From Rhodospirillaceae bacterium (lineage in GTDB: Bacteria; Pseudomonadota; Alphaproteobacteria; CACIAM-22H2), in contig SHVT01000014.1 of NCBI GenBank assembly GCA_009694125.1, forward strand, positions 1 to 33,483: 33,483 nt of DNA, written 5' to 3'. The notes beneath the pieces are model-generated. The model searched no databases. It had not been told where the DNA came from and was given only the letters and a program-made list of their open reading frames with translations. Positions 26,317 through 33,483 of the stretch are shown here, in pieces (position 1 is the first letter of the stretch; each line of letters starts with the position of its first letter). The position numbers were made by a program, and so were the translations under genes.

Positions 26317-26439
26317 ATGGACTTCGAGCAAGACCTCAAGTTCCGCCAGGAAACATGGAATAGCTTTACCAAGCTCGTCACGATCGGGGGCTTTGGCGTT
26401 GCGATCCTCTTGATCCTGATGGCTATTTTCCTCCTATAG
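26317..26439 (+). CDS. aa3-type cytochrome c oxidase subunit IV-like small protein
   Basis: A 40-residue protein reading MDFEQDLKFRQETWNSF then a single membrane helix (VAILLILMAIFLL). This layout, a short acidic/aromatic amphipathic head (E-x-x-W-x-x-F) followed by one C-terminal transmembrane helix, is that of the bacterial aa3 oxidase subunit IV family (PF07835). A strong GAGGGGGGA ribosome binding site 8 nt upstream supports expression. No other oxidase gene is in the window, but in Alphaproteobacteria this subunit is often encoded away from the main cox operon. It would stabilise the oxidase at the inner membrane. Confidence 0.8.
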   Translation: MDFEQDLKFRQETWNSFTKLVTIGGFGVAILLILMAIFLL

Positions 26440-26477
26440 CCATCGCCGGATCGAGCCCGCGACGAGGCGGTGCCGGT

Positions 26478-26900
26478 TTAGCCGACTATCTCTAGCTCGG
26501 AAAAGAAAAACGAAATTTCTTTCGCGGCCGTATCCGCCGCATCCGAACCATGCACGGAATTCGCCTCGATCGATTCGGCGAAGTCTTTGCGAATGGTGCC
26601 GGGGGCTGCCTTTGCGGGATCGGTGGCTCCCATGATTTCCCGGTTGCGCAGAACCGCGTTTTCTCCCTCCAGGACCTGAACCACGACCGGCCCCGAACTC
26701 ATGAAGGTGCACAGGCTGGAAAAGAATGGCCGCGCGGCGTGCACGGCATAGAAGGCTTGGGCCTGCGCCAACGAAAGGCGCATCCGTTTTTGGGCAGCGA
26801 CCCTCAAGCCCCCGGACTCAAATCGAGCAACGATGGCGCCGGTAAGATTGCGGCGCACGGCGTCGGGCTTGATGATCGACAGTGTGCGTTCGATCGCCAT
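26478..26900 (-). CDS. ndk: Nucleoside diphosphate kinase
   Basis: Ndk moves the terminal phosphate from ATP to nucleoside diphosphates through a phosphohistidine. The 140-residue product has [12 protein letters not shown] at the N-terminus, the phosphate-accepting His117 in NSVHGSD, and the [17 protein letters not shown] segment with conserved Arg/Thr. Length is normal. ATG at 26900, with a well-formed promoter 36 bp upstream. The enzyme balances NTP pools and is functionally close to the purine genes opposite it. Confidence 0.98.
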   Translation of the reverse strand: MAIERTLSIIKPDAVRRNLTGAIVARFESGGLRVAAQKRMRLSLAQAQAFYAVHAARPFFSSLCTFMSSGPVVVQVLEGENAVLRNREIMGATDPAKAAPGTIRKDFAESIEANSVHGSDAADTAAKEISFFFSELEIVG

Positions 26901-26935
26901 GTCAATTTTCTCTCGAAGAATTTTCAGGAACGCGC

Positions 26936-26964
26936 CTTATACAGGTCCCCGACCCCGTGAACAA
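26936..26964 (-). promoter_or_regulatory. Candidate sigma-70 promoter for ndk
   Basis: On the minus strand TTGTTC (26959-26964) and TATAAG (26936-26941) are spaced by exactly 17 bp in the 71-bp gap between the carbamoyltransferase stop and the ndk start. Transcription would begin near 26929, giving a leader of about 29 nt. Confidence 0.55.
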
Positions 26965-26971
26965 GTCGGCC

Positions 26972-28693
26972 TCACGCCATGCGGGCACCGTAGACGCCGC
27001 GTTCGGTGACCACGAAATCGATCCTGTCGTCAAGTAACGCGCGCACGCATTCCTCGGGCCGGTTGACGATCGGTTCCTCGTGGACGTTGAAACTCGTGTT
27101 GACCAGAACCGGGATGCCGGTGCGCCCGGCGAACCCACCGATGATGTCGTAATACAGCGAATTGCCCCCCCTCTCCGCGACCTGCGGCCGTGCGGTGCCG
27201 TCCACATGAACGACCGCGGGAATGCGACCGCGCCACTCCTGCCGCACGGCACAGGTTATTGTCATGAACCGGCAGGCGTAGCGATTGACGCGCCCGATAT
27301 CGAACACGTGTTCCGCATCCACATCGCGCACAACGGGGGCAAAGGGCATGAATTCTGTTCGTTTCAGCCGCAGATTCAGGGAATCGTTGATCGAGCGTTC
27401 GACCGGGCTTGCCAGGATGCTGCGTGCTCCGAGCGCGCGCGGACCATATTCCATGCGCCCCGCGAAGATCGCCACGATACGTCCCTGCGCCAACAAATCG
27501 ACGGTCGTCGGCACCGGACTGTCCGACACCTTGCGCACACCCGGAGCCGAGGAGAGCGCCCGGTCGATGCCCTCGCCAAAGTCCCGGCCGCAATAGACAT
27601 CGTTGAGCCGACCGCGATGGGTCAGCCATTTGGAAAGTCCATCCCGTTCGAGCAAATGTTGAAGCGCGGCGCCAACGGCAAGTCCTTCATCGCTCATCGC
27701 CGGAAAAATGAAAACTTCATCCGCGCTCGTCTGCTCGGCGAGAAGCCGATTAAGCCTCACATTCGCGAACACGCCCCCCGACAAACCCAGATGCCGAACC
27801 GGATGACGATCGAGCAGCCGGGTGATGGCCGCGAAGATGAAATCCTCGAGAACCTTTTGGATCGAGGCTGCGACATCGGCCGGCGCGCGGTCTTTGGCCA
27901 GGGCAAAGATGAACCCGCGCATGGCGAGATAGGACTCAAAATCGCTGTCGATCCTGCCATCGGCATCCAGGCGAAAACGCCGTGCGATCTCATCGTACAG
28001 GGTGGGCTCGCCGAGCGCTGCCAAGCCCGTCAGCTTCCCCTCGTGCCGGTTGATTCGATAACCGAGCGCCTGGGTCGCGTAGCCATAGGCGAGGCCGAGG
28101 CTGTCGATTCGCTTTTCCGGCAGGAGCCAGCGATCGTCGCCGAACAGGCTCTGCAAGGCGCCGTCGCGAAACACGCGATGGCTGTAATGCACGTTGTCGC
28201 CGCCGCCATCGGCCGTGTAGAGGAGGGCATCTTCCCAATCCGTGAAGAACAGAGAGGGAAGCGCGTGGGCGAAGTGATGATTAGCGAAACCAATCGCGGT
28301 GTCGGCCCGGAATTCGTGATCGGCGTTGAACAGCGCCGCGTTGAAAATGCGTTCGGCTTGTATTTCTCCGGCGCGCCGGAGTTCGATCGTCATGTCCTTG
28401 AGTTTTTCACGGCCGAGGAGTTGGCGCAGCTTGCCCTCGATCAGCCGGCCCCCTCGGAAATGGCTGAAATAACGCCAGGGCAGCGCCCCGCGCGTGCTGG
28501 CGATCGTATCCACATCGCGCCGTCGGAGCCCGGCGATTTCCAGCACTTCTTCGATACACTCCGTGGGCACGCCTCGTCCATCACCCTTGCGGCGGGTGAG
28601 GCGTTCCAGCGAAACGGCGGCGACTAGTCGATAGTCGTCGAACAGCGCGGCGGCGGCGTCATGAAAGCCCGAATGGATGCCGAGAATAATCAT
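26972..28693 (-). CDS. NodU/CmcH-family carbamoyltransferase
   Basis: A 573-residue O-carbamoyltransferase of the TobZ/NodU/CmcH group. The N-terminal ASKHA domain begins IILGIHSGFHDAAAAL and contains the metal-binding HHFAH motif (139-143) and ADGGGDN (161-167). The C-terminal YrdC-like domain has GRMEYGPRALGARSIL and TEFMPFAPVV, followed by GIPVLVNTSFNVHEEPIV. These enzymes carbamoylate hydroxyls on antibiotics, Nod factors or glycans through carbamoyl-adenylate. The acceptor cannot be named, as no biosynthetic cluster or glycosyltransferase is adjacent. It lies between ndk and holC on the same strand, 61 bp from holC, so could be read from the pepA-holC transcript. Confidence 0.92.
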   Translation of the reverse strand: MIILGIHSGFHDAAAALFDDYRLVAAVSLERLTRRKGDGRGVPTECIEEVLEIAGLRRRDVDTIASTRGALPWRYFSHFRGGRLIEGKLRQLLGREKLKDMTIELRRAGEIQAERIFNAALFNADHEFRADTAIGFANHHFAHALPSLFFTDWEDALLYTADGGGDNVHYSHRVFRDGALQSLFGDDRWLLPEKRIDSLGLAYGYATQALGYRINRHEGKLTGLAALGEPTLYDEIARRFRLDADGRIDSDFESYLAMRGFIFALAKDRAPADVAASIQKVLEDFIFAAITRLLDRHPVRHLGLSGGVFANVRLNRLLAEQTSADEVFIFPAMSDEGLAVGAALQHLLERDGLSKWLTHRGRLNDVYCGRDFGEGIDRALSSAPGVRKVSDSPVPTTVDLLAQGRIVAIFAGRMEYGPRALGARSILASPVERSINDSLNLRLKRTEFMPFAPVVRDVDAEHVFDIGRVNRYACRFMTITCAVRQEWRGRIPAVVHVDGTARPQVAERGGNSLYYDIIGGFAGRTGIPVLVNTSFNVHEEPIVNRPEECVRALLDDRIDFVVTERGVYGARMA

Positions 28694-28754
28694 CCGACGC
28701 GCCGCTCATTCGACCGGGAAAGCCAGACGCGCAGAACCAAGCCAAGATTGGGAA

Positions 28755-29204
28755 TCAGCCGTTCTTCTCCCAGGCGCCGCTATCGGTCTGTCGCCAATAG
28801 GTCAAGGCATGGCCGGCATCGCGATAGGACTTCCACCGTGTCCTGGCGGCTTCCACGTTTTCGGCGACGCGGCCATCGAACACTTCGATCACCAACGGAA
28901 ATTCAGTCTGCGCGGGGCAGGTAGCGCCGTCGGTAAGAAATAGAACCGAGGCGCGATTGGGATTTTCGTAGGCAGTCGTGAGCCAGACCGGCTGTTCCGC
29001 CGCGTTGCCGTCGCGCGCGCCGCCATGCGGCAGGAACGACTGGGGATCATACGTCCACAGGGCCGCGTTCAACGCTTCGACACGCTCCTCCGAGCCGGCC
29101 ACGATGACGGTGCGATCGCCGCGCTCCAACACTTTCTCCACCAACTTGGGCAATGCGCGCTCCAGCGGACTCGCCGCCAGGTGATAGAAACGGATTTCCG
29201 CCAT
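28755..29204 (-). CDS. holC: DNA polymerase III chi subunit
   Basis: HolC connects the clamp loader to SSB on the lagging strand. The 149-residue product shows the family features IRFYHLAASPLERALPKLVEKVL, RTVIVAGSEERVEALNAALWTY, FLPHG and a C-terminal WKSYRDAGHALTYWRQ, with the usual short length. ATG at 29204 is 21 bp from the pepA stop, an operon arrangement (pepA-holC) widely conserved in Proteobacteria. Confidence 0.95.
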   Translation of the reverse strand: MAEIRFYHLAASPLERALPKLVEKVLERGDRTVIVAGSEERVEALNAALWTYDPQSFLPHGGARDGNAAEQPVWLTTAYENPNRASVLFLTDGATCPAQTEFPLVIEVFDGRVAENVEAARTRWKSYRDAGHALTYWRQTDSGAWEKNG

Positions 29205-29225
29205 CGCCGTCTCTGGCCGATCGTG

Positions 29226-30728
29226 TCAGGCGTTCTCGTAATAATCGGCGACGAGGCGGTCGAGCAGACGAACGCCAAAGGCCGTCGCGCCCTTCGGGTA
29301 AAGCGCGGTGTCTTTCTTCGCCCATGCGACACCCGCGATATCCAAATGCGCCCAGGGCACGTTATTGACAAAGCGCTGGAGGAACTGAGCGGCGGTGATG
29401 CTCCCTGCCCCGCGCCCCGAGCCGACATTCTTCACGTCGGCGATATCCGAATCGATGTCGCGATCGTACGCCTCGCCCAAGGGGAGGCGCCACAAGGCCT
29501 CACCAACCTTCCGACCAGTCGCGACCAGGCGATCGGCAAGCTCGTCATTGTTCGAAAACAAGCCGGCATGTTCGTGGCCGAGAGCGATGATGATCGCTCC
29601 GGTAAGTGTGGCGAGGTCGATCATTGCCTTCGGCTTGAAGCGATCCTGGCAGTACCACATGGCGTCCGCCAGAACCAGCCGACCCTCCGCGTCGGTGTTG
29701 ATGACTTCGACGGTTTTCCCGGACATTGTCTTGACGACATCGCCGGGCCGCTGGGCGGTGCCTGACGGCATGTTTTCGACAAGCCCGGCGACGCCAACGA
29801 CGTTGACCTTAGCCTTGCGCTCGGCCAAGGCCCTGATCAGCCCGATGACAACGGCCGAACCGGCCATGTCCCATTTCATGTCTTCCATGTTGGCGGCGGG
29901 CTTGATTGAAATGCCCCCGGTGTCGAAGGTCACGCCTTTGCCGACGAAGGCAATCGGGCGTTTGTCCTTCGCGCCTGGCGCACCGTTCCACTGCATCACG
30001 ACGAGGCGGGAGGGGCGCGCGCTGCCTTGGCCCACGCCCAAAAGCGCGCCCATGCCCAGTTTGTTCATCTGTTTGTCGTCGAGAACCTCGACCCTGACAC
30101 CCGATTTGGTCAGCGTCTTGGCCGCGGCGGCCAACGTCTCCGGGTAGATGACGTTGGCCGGCTCGCTGACCAGATCGCGCGTGAACAGAATGGACTCGGC
30201 AACGCGATCGAGTTTCGCAAAATTCGCGCGCGCCGTGGTCGCGGCATCGACCATGATGGTCAAGGTCTTCAGCGTCGGCTTCTGTTCCTCTTTCAGCGTC
30301 GTCCGATATTTGTCGAAACGATAGGCGCGCAGACGCGCGCCAAACGCCATTTCCGTCGCGACATCGGCCGCACCGATCGGCGTGCCCGCGATTTGATCGA
30401 TTGCCACAAATCCCGCGGACTCGCCGACGCGGTTTAGCGCCGCGACAATCACGCCGCCCATTGCCTGCGCGCGACCGCTATCCAGCTCCGCGGGTTTGCC
30501 CAGACCGACGAGAAGGACCCGTCCAGCCTTGACCCCCACCGGTGCCAAGAGTTCGAGTGTCTCATCTTTCTTACCCTTGAAGCGGCTGGCGGCCATGGCG
30601 CGTCCAAGCGCCCCACGGGTTTGGGCGTCGATCGCCGCGGCGGTCGGACTCAACTGGCGATCTTCAAGCACGCCGACGATGAGCGTCCCGGTGGTGGGCG
30701 GCGATGATTTGGCGAAAACGACCTTCAT
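29226..30728 (-). CDS. pepA: Leucyl aminopeptidase
   Basis: PepA is a di-metal M17 aminopeptidase that clears N-terminal residues in the cytosol; in some bacteria it is also a DNA-binding regulator. The 500-residue product has the N-terminal macro-like domain and the C-terminal catalytic domain, with GKGVTFDTGGISIKPAANM, the metal-binding NTDAEGRLVLADAM motif, and DLATLTGA. The frame is open to 30776, but ATG 30728 gives the normal start (MKVVFAKS). Leads pepA-holC. The lptF gene often found on the other side of pepA is not here. Confidence 0.95.
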   Translation of the reverse strand: MKVVFAKSSPPTTGTLIVGVLEDRQLSPTAAAIDAQTRGALGRAMAASRFKGKKDETLELLAPVGVKAGRVLLVGLGKPAELDSGRAQAMGGVIVAALNRVGESAGFVAIDQIAGTPIGAADVATEMAFGARLRAYRFDKYRTTLKEEQKPTLKTLTIMVDAATTARANFAKLDRVAESILFTRDLVSEPANVIYPETLAAAAKTLTKSGVRVEVLDDKQMNKLGMGALLGVGQGSARPSRLVVMQWNGAPGAKDKRPIAFVGKGVTFDTGGISIKPAANMEDMKWDMAGSAVVIGLIRALAERKAKVNVVGVAGLVENMPSGTAQRPGDVVKTMSGKTVEVINTDAEGRLVLADAMWYCQDRFKPKAMIDLATLTGAIIIALGHEHAGLFSNNDELADRLVATGRKVGEALWRLPLGEAYDRDIDSDIADVKNVGSGRGAGSITAAQFLQRFVNNVPWAHLDIAGVAWAKKDTALYPKGATAFGVRLLDRLVADYYENA

Positions 30729-30829
30729 GATTGCCTCATTCGATTCGATGGCGGGGCGCCCGGCGGGCCGCGTCAATCTAGCGATTTACGCGCCAAAGGA
30801 AAGGCCGTCGCAACGGTGCACGTTAGCTG

Positions 30830-31927
30830 TTAGGCAGGCGGCCCGCCGCCACGATAGGCGAACGCACCCGGGATACTTCGTCGCTCTCGGATCCCACGGG
30901 CGATCAAATGAGCGAGTTGGGTCGCGATGTCCTCCGAATAGTGGAGATTGTCCCAATAATTCTCGTCCCGCCTCGTAATTTCAGAATCGATCATGAAATC
31001 GAGCACATGACTATTGGCGAAGCCCGCGGCGAGCGCGGTTAGTCTCCGCTTGCACTCATCTAGGGCGCGCGCGGCATCCGACCCTGGCGCCGGCTGAAAA
31101 AATCGGTGATAGGGAACCAGGACTAGGATCTTGCTGGTTTCCGGGGCCAGCCGGCGCAACATCCCGACCATCAACTCATGGCTTGGAAAGCGCAAAGCAG
31201 CGGCAGTTTCCACTATCGGGGCATTGCGCCCAACGTCCGGCTCACGCGGCCCAGCGGGGCCATAGATGGCAAGACGAACCTTAGCCAGGTCGTAGGTGCT
31301 CAAAGGCGGTAGAAAATTCGTATAGCCGTCTAGACCGTTGCGGGAGGTCTTAATGCCCACGATGTGGGCGAATTGCCGGCCTGATTCCTCGATTGCCGGA
31401 AAATTGAAGAGATGGAGGAGATCGTTCCAGCGCGAATCGTCATACATCCACTCCGGAAAGGGCCGTGGCGTTAGAAGCGGCGCGTCTTGACGTTCGCACC
31501 AGGTTCCATCGACTCCGAACAACACGGCCCCTGCCGCCGGGTGGTGACGCGCGAATACCTCCAGAATGCGCGCCTGCTCATAGGCCGTCCCACTATTCAT
31601 GGACAGGTTGACGAAACCGCCGCCAATGGTCTCGTTCAACTCGGCCGGCTTGAGCATTCGCGTCATTGAGGTGCCGATGATGGCGCTGTCAAACCGGCTC
31701 TTTCGGGCCAGCGCGGGGAAAGAGAACCGCTGATTGGTCGTCACCGGCGCTCGGTCCAAGGCCGGCGAAAACCACACGATGTCATAAGGGTCGATGAGCA
31801 ACACCGAGACATAGAGGATCGCCCCCGACCCCATCGCGGTGGCCAGAAACAGGTTGAGGAATTTCCGCCAAGCTCTGTCCAATGTCGCACCGCGTCCCTG
31901 GCTAGAACTGGAAATAAATAAAATCAT
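30830..31927 (-). CDS. SGNH-like membrane-anchored protein, partner of MBOAT
   Basis: A predicted inner-membrane protein with one N-terminal transmembrane helix (FLNLFLATAMGSGAILYVSVLLI) and a periplasmic domain. That domain has an SGNH-hydrolase-like set: Ser in IIGTSMTRM, a central ILVLVPYHRFF, and Asp/His in NYWDNLHYSEDIA near the C-terminus. Such proteins (AlgJ/AlgX/DltD-like) pass acyl groups from an MBOAT protein to a polymer. The start is uncertain: ATG 31927 overlaps the MBOAT stop and would encode an odd SSSS stretch, while TTG 31882 begins after that stop. It is directly downstream of the MBOAT gene, so one operon. The polymer acceptor is unknown. Confidence 0.75.
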   Translation of the reverse strand: MILFISSSSQGRGATLDRAWRKFLNLFLATAMGSGAILYVSVLLIDPYDIVWFSPALDRAPVTTNQRFSFPALARKSRFDSAIIGTSMTRMLKPAELNETIGGGFVNLSMNSGTAYEQARILEVFARHHPAAGAVLFGVDGTWCERQDAPLLTPRPFPEWMYDDSRWNDLLHLFNFPAIEESGRQFAHIVGIKTSRNGLDGYTNFLPPLSTYDLAKVRLAIYGPAGPREPDVGRNAPIVETAAALRFPSHELMVGMLRRLAPETSKILVLVPYHRFFQPAPGSDAARALDECKRRLTALAAGFANSHVLDFMIDSEITRRDENYWDNLHYSEDIATQLAHLIARGIRERRSIPGAFAYRGGGPPA

Positions 31928-33281
31928 TGTTGGCGCCGCCACCAACCTTGAGCAGTACGGCGACGAGAACCAGACCGGCGGCGAAAGCGGCGACCGGTCG
32001 CGGGCGCACCGCCTCCAAGGCCACCTGCTGGCTCGTCGGACCCACCAGCGCGACGCCGGCCGCTAGGGCAATCCACCACAGCTCGCCCGGCATCTCCATT
32101 TCAGGGCTGCCGCCGCCAATTCCGAACATCCCGCTCAAGACCGATGAAGCCGTTTGGATATCTGGGGCTCGGAACAATACCCAGCCGACGAAGACGACAA
32201 AAAACGTCGCCAGCCAGCCGACTACGGCCGGCAACGAGAACCCGGCGCGGCTCCACGCGTGGTTGACGGCCAGCGCGACGCCGTGCAGCCCACCCCACGC
32301 GATGAAATTCCACCCCGCCCCGTGCCACAGGCCCCCGAGCACCATGGTGACCATCGCGGCGATCGCCTGGTTAAGAGCACCCCGGCGGCTGCCCCCGAGT
32401 GGGACATACAGATAATCTCGAAGAAATCGCGACAAAGTCATGTGCCACCGGCGCCAGAACTCGCGGATGGATGCGGCCCGATACGGCGCGTCGAAATTCG
32501 TCGGCAACATGATTCCAAACATCAGCGCCATGCCGATCGCCATATCCGAATAGCCGGAGAAATCGAAATAGATTTGAAACCCAAAGGCCAGTGCCGCGAC
32601 CCAGCCCGCGACAAAACCAAGCCCATGGATGGAAGCGCCGGCGAACAATGGATCGGCGATAACCACCAAGCTATCGGCAATGACGACCTTCTTGATCAGG
32701 CCGAAAATGAGGAGAACGACGCCCCGGCCGATTCGGGATTCCAATCCGGGCCTGACCGGCGCCTCCCGGAGTTGCGGAATCAATTCGTCATGGCGGGCGA
32801 TGGGGCCGGCAATGAGATGCGGAAAGAATGACACGTAAGTGGCGTAGTCGAGGAGACCGTATCCTTGGGCTCGTCCTCGGCGCAGGTCGACGAGATATCC
32901 GATCTGCTTGAAAGTGAAAAAGCTGATGCCAAGCGGCAGAATCAGATTCAAGGGCTGGGGTTGGCCGCCGAATAGCCAAGCCAGCGCGGCGGCGAAAAAA
33001 TCGAAATATTTGAAAATCCCCAGCAACAACAAGTTTACAGCGATTCCCGCGGGCACGAGAAACCGATAGCCATGACGCCGACCGATCGCGGCGATCGCCC
33101 AATTGATGAAAATGGATGACGTCAGGAGCGGGACGAAACGCAGGTCCCAATATCCGTAAAAAGCCAGCGACGCACTCAGCAGGAACACCAGCCGCAGGCG
33201 GGCGTGGCTCGCCAGCCCGTAATATCCCGCCAAAGCCATCGGCAAGAAGATCAACAGGAACGGGGGTGAGTGGAACAACAT
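31902..33281 (-). CDS. MBOAT-family O-acyltransferase
   Basis: A 459-residue polytopic membrane protein of the AlgI-type MBOAT family, which moves acyl groups across the membrane for O-acylation of exopolysaccharide, teichoic acid or peptidoglycan. Family hallmarks in order: LPLGISFFTFKQIGYLVD, FPHLIAGPI, the IYFDFSGYSDMAIG segment, FWRRWHMTLSRFLRDYLYVPLGG, and the motif GGLWHGAGWNFIAWGGLHG bearing the conserved His. It ends in the common AlgI-like FIYFQF. ATG at 33281 with no clear Shine-Dalgarno. The SGNH-like gene follows immediately. An IS-like element begins 57 bp upstream, so its native promoter may have been displaced. Confidence 0.95.
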   Translation of the reverse strand: MLFHSPPFLLIFLPMALAGYYGLASHARLRLVFLLSASLAFYGYWDLRFVPLLTSSIFINWAIAAIGRRHGYRFLVPAGIAVNLLLLGIFKYFDFFAAALAWLFGGQPQPLNLILPLGISFFTFKQIGYLVDLRRGRAQGYGLLDYATYVSFFPHLIAGPIARHDELIPQLREAPVRPGLESRIGRGVVLLIFGLIKKVVIADSLVVIADPLFAGASIHGLGFVAGWVAALAFGFQIYFDFSGYSDMAIGMALMFGIMLPTNFDAPYRAASIREFWRRWHMTLSRFLRDYLYVPLGGSRRGALNQAIAAMVTMVLGGLWHGAGWNFIAWGGLHGVALAVNHAWSRAGFSLPAVVGWLATFFVVFVGWVLFRAPDIQTASSVLSGMFGIGGGSPEMEMPGELWWIALAAGVALVGPTSQQVALEAVRPRPVAAFAAGLVLVAVLLKVGGGANNDFIYFQF

Positions 33282-33370
33282 CGGCGTCGGAGCGTCAGGC
33301 CAATTCTATCCGCCGAAACTGAAGCCGACCCAGACTAGCCTGGATTATTCACGAGCGGAGTAATTTTAGG

Positions 33371-33462
33371 GTGGCGGGCGTAGTGTAACCCGTTGATTTC
33401 GTGTAATGTTTTGTTGTCAAAGCAAGACCTCCAGCGAACTCACGGAGTGCGACGCCCGCCAT
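33371..33462 (+). promoter_or_regulatory. Long-range stem masking the transposase start codon
   Basis: GTGGCGGGCGT (33371-33381) can pair with ACGCCCGCCAT (33452-33462): ten Watson-Crick pairs plus one G-U. The right arm includes the first two bases of the ATG at 33461. The GGAG likely serving as ribosome binding site lies in the loop next to it. In a transcript reading in from outside, this stem would hide the start codon. Confidence 0.5.
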
Positions 33463-33483
33463 GTCAGAGCATACTGGTTTTCT
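33461..33483 (+). CDS. Transposase, 5' end only
   Basis: An ATG at 33461 starts MSEHTGF and runs off the window. GGAG lies about 13 nt upstream. Seven residues cannot identify a family; the transposase assignment comes from its position inside the IS-like left end. Confidence 0.45.

Larger units (their letters stand above)
33339..33483 (+). mobile_element. Left end of an IS1380-like insertion sequence (partial)
   Basis: At 33339 sequence begins CCTGGATTATTCACGAG, resembling the terminal CCTAGATTCTACGT of ISEcp1 (IS1380 family). It is preceded by CTAG (33335-33338), a possible 4-bp target duplication. A non-coding leader of about 120 bp leads to a reading frame at 33461, typical of an IS left end. 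The family call rests on the terminus and layout, since only 145 bp of the element is in view; the right end and DR copy lie outside. Confidence 0.55.

Noticed and set aside
27080-28627. Plus-strand ORF of 515 codons opposite the carbamoyltransferase
   Set aside because: Antisense to a gene with clear family motifs; no domain seen, and composition is that of a shadow frame.

Overview
The window looks like chromosomal DNA of a GC-rich alphaproteobacterium, probably Rhodospirillales-like. Pointers are a long alphaproteobacterial-type S9, an HdaA-type DnaA regulator, a short aa3-oxidase subunit IV protein, a class I PHA synthase, and the order DUF2066 / CDP-alcohol transferase / PerM-like / hdaA. 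Lineage is inferred from protein character only. Almost everything is housekeeping or storage metabolism. There is no phage, CRISPR array or classical defence island; the only mobile element is an insertion sequence starting at the right edge.

Layout. 1-548 holds no convincing gene and is followed by tRNA-Glu. From 679 to 5698 the minus strand carries recJ, glpX, hom and an OmpA-type lipoprotein gene. An intergenic region with three 18-bp repeats precedes phaC (plus strand). Next come a gamma-carbonic-anhydrase-like gene, a stand-alone cyclic-nucleotide-binding protein, argC, and the rplM-rpsI operon with a recognisable promoter and terminator. A plus-strand run follows: a crotonase-fold protein lacking the usual catalytic glutamates, a CoA-binding-domain protein, metY and rnd.

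14993-20847 is a polyphosphate neighbourhood: ppk-ppx, a divergent SixA-type histidine phosphatase, and a CYTH-CHAD gene broken by a one-base frameshift at an A5 tract. Between the CYTH start and the end of hdaA lies a 50-bp array of DnaA-box-like nonamers, four of them at exact 11-bp intervals and one a perfect TTATCCACA. Upstream is a tightly overlapping minus-strand operon: DUF2066, CDP-alcohol phosphatidyltransferase, AI-2E/PerM-family membrane protein, hdaA. purM and purN run divergently from it; purM appears to start at ATT.

The right third has a 40-residue cytochrome oxidase subunit IV-like protein, ndk, a NodU/CmcH-family carbamoyltransferase, pepA-holC, and an MBOAT plus SGNH-like pair that probably O-acylates an exported polymer. 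An IS1380-like element begins 57 bp upstream of the MBOAT gene and runs off the window.

No clearly new multi-gene system is visible. The strongest unexplained signal is the phased DnaA-box array beside hdaA and the polyphosphate genes.
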